Assembly (NCBI GenBank): GCA_965221175.1
Contig: OZ244867.1
Span: 2,976,001 to 3,040,000, forward strand
Source of the DNA: JAJDZL01 sp965221175
GTDB taxonomy: Bacteria; Pseudomonadota; Gammaproteobacteria; Arenicellales; JAJDZL01
Direction: 5' to 3'
Length of the DNA stretch: 64,000 nucleotides
Shown piece by piece: positions 63,296 to 64,000 of this stretch. A program made the translations under genes and the position numbers. The notes under the pieces were generated by a model. The model was given only the letters and a program-made list of their open reading frames with translations, had not been told where the DNA came from and did no database searches. Within the stretch, counting starts at the first letter, position 1; each line of letters opens with the position of its first letter.

Positions 63296-64000
63296 TCAAT
63301 TCAGTTCCTCTCGTTCTAATGTGTTTTTGACATCCTTGAGCAGTTTCGTAATGTATTGGACCAAATGCTCAAGAAATAAATTTCTTCTCAATGTGCGTTC
63401 CTGAACATCCACAGGAAGAAAGCGAGCAATGGTTTCGTGAAACTCTCTTGATTCGACAAACTCTGGAATCCGAATGATCATGGCATCCAGCTTCTCTACG
63501 TAATTGTCTACCTTGTAGTCAGCTATCTTGTTCTTCAGCCACTCGACCCGAAATGTTGCTCCGTTAACACCAAGCCAACGGAGATCCCAGATATCACGAT
63601 AGCGAACATACTTCCGCGTATCCATCAATGACACCAGTTTGTCGACCAGAATTTCATCCATGGATTCTGCCACAATGAGCGTGTCTGTGTATCCGTCGGG
63701 CAGAATTTCGTAGTTGCTTTTCAATGCCAGAAGTTCGCGGGAATATGCTGGCACATTCGCAATATCAAGGTGGATTCTCTGACTGGGAGAATCTTTTCTT
63801 GCCGGAGCTGTATTGATCACAATTCTCCAACGAGCGACTTTCACTTCGTCAGGGACCGGAGCACTCCAAAACTCAACCGGTTCTCTTACATTGACCTCGA
63901 AATCGCCACGTTTTCTGAAAAACTCTTCAATGCAGTTCTTAATGTCAGTCAAATCCGTTGCAGAAAATAGCTTGCCAGCACAAAAATCCAAATCTTCACT
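63296..64000 (-). CDS. AbiEii-type nucleotidyltransferase (partial, runs off the window)
   Basis: The frame is open to the right edge; the visible part is 234 residues plus the edge codons SEDLDF, the nucleotidyltransferase aspartate motif expected after GGTxLS. PSQRIHLDIANVPAY (third acidic residue region) and ILVDKLVSLMDTRKYVRYRDIWDL follow, as in AbiEii/AbiGii toxins. In type IV toxin-antitoxin systems an AbiEi-like antitoxin gene lies just upstream on the same strand, which would be outside this window. Confidence 0.85.
   Translation of the reverse strand, partial: SEDLDFCAGKLFSATDLTDIKNCIEEFFRKRGDFEVNVREPVEFWSAPVPDEVKVARWRIVINTAPARKDSPSQRIHLDIANVPAYSRELLALKSNYEILPDGYTDTLIVAESMDEILVDKLVSLMDTRKYVRYRDIWDLRWLGVNGATFRVEWLKNKIADYKVDNYVEKLDAMIIRIPEFVESREFHETIARFLPVDVQERTLRRNLFLEHLVQYITKLLKDVKNTLEREELN

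Noticed and set aside
1..64000. CRISPR arrays, rRNA operons and tRNA genes
   Set aside because: Reading through the window I found no regularly spaced repeats and no sequence with rRNA or convincing tRNA features; a tRNA or ncRNA scan was not possible, so a missed small RNA cannot be excluded.

Overview
The window looks like a chromosomal segment of a gammaproteobacterium of moderate, slightly AT-leaning base composition. The evidence is gene order as much as single genes: ndk-rlmN-hisS-yfgM-bamB-der, xseA | guaB-guaA, xseB-ispA-dxs, bamD divergent from rluD, fdxA next to mutS, and suhB close to trmJ. The split bamB/der order and the BAM lipoproteins BamB and BamD indicate a Gram-negative cell envelope. 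I cannot name genus or species. Several decayed genes and transposase relics suggest an uncultivated or gene-losing lineage, but that is inference.

Layout. 1-2.9 kb: end of an unrecognised gene, the PncC/CinA amidase, then a graveyard holding a DNA-methyltransferase relic, a small coiled-coil membrane protein, an IS1595-type transposase relic and another decayed ORF. 2.9-14.3 kb: housekeeping genes (thpR, a 2-keto-4-pentenoate hydratase-like gene, fdxA, a secreted polysaccharide-lyase-like protein, mutS, suhB, aldehyde dehydrogenase, trmJ, DUF3750, iscA, mtaB). 14.6-16.6 kb: an AT-rich three-gene minus-strand cassette (small protein, PcfJ-like protein, GIY-YIG-like protein) that is the best candidate for an undescribed system. 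16.9-27.7 kb: conserved core (ndk, rlmN, hisS, yfgM, bamB, der, xseA, guaB, guaA).

27.7-36.6 kb is an accessory region that starts at the 3' end of guaA, a known island insertion site. The guaA tail and its downstream DNA are duplicated in register about 850 bp away and flank an RRM gene. Beyond lie an orphan HipB-like regulator, a RES/Xre toxin-antitoxin pair with two operator palindromes, a truncated NERD-domain relic, a DUF4143 ATPase behind two large palindromes, a PEP-mutase-family gene and a complete IS1634-like transposase gene. Base composition swings sharply between these cassettes.

36.8-52.5 kb returns to core functions: DUF3501 with an Fe-S oxidoreductase and rubrerythrin (probably oxidative stress or redox), isoprenoid precursor synthesis (ispA with an internal deletion, dxs), folE2, a DUF6231 protein, proS, acylphosphatase, a soluble lytic transglycosylase, a LysM lipoprotein, aat with a GNAT-like gene, and nadE. 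52.6-56.4 kb is a probable catabolic cluster (two short-chain dehydrogenases, a Rieske oxygenase, and a divergent cupin). 56.6-63.1 kb holds bamD, rluD, a rhodanese, a TlpA-like thioredoxin, nadC and an acyl-CoA-synthetase-like gene. The right edge is cut inside an AbiEii-type nucleotidyltransferase gene, possibly the start of another defence or toxin-antitoxin module.
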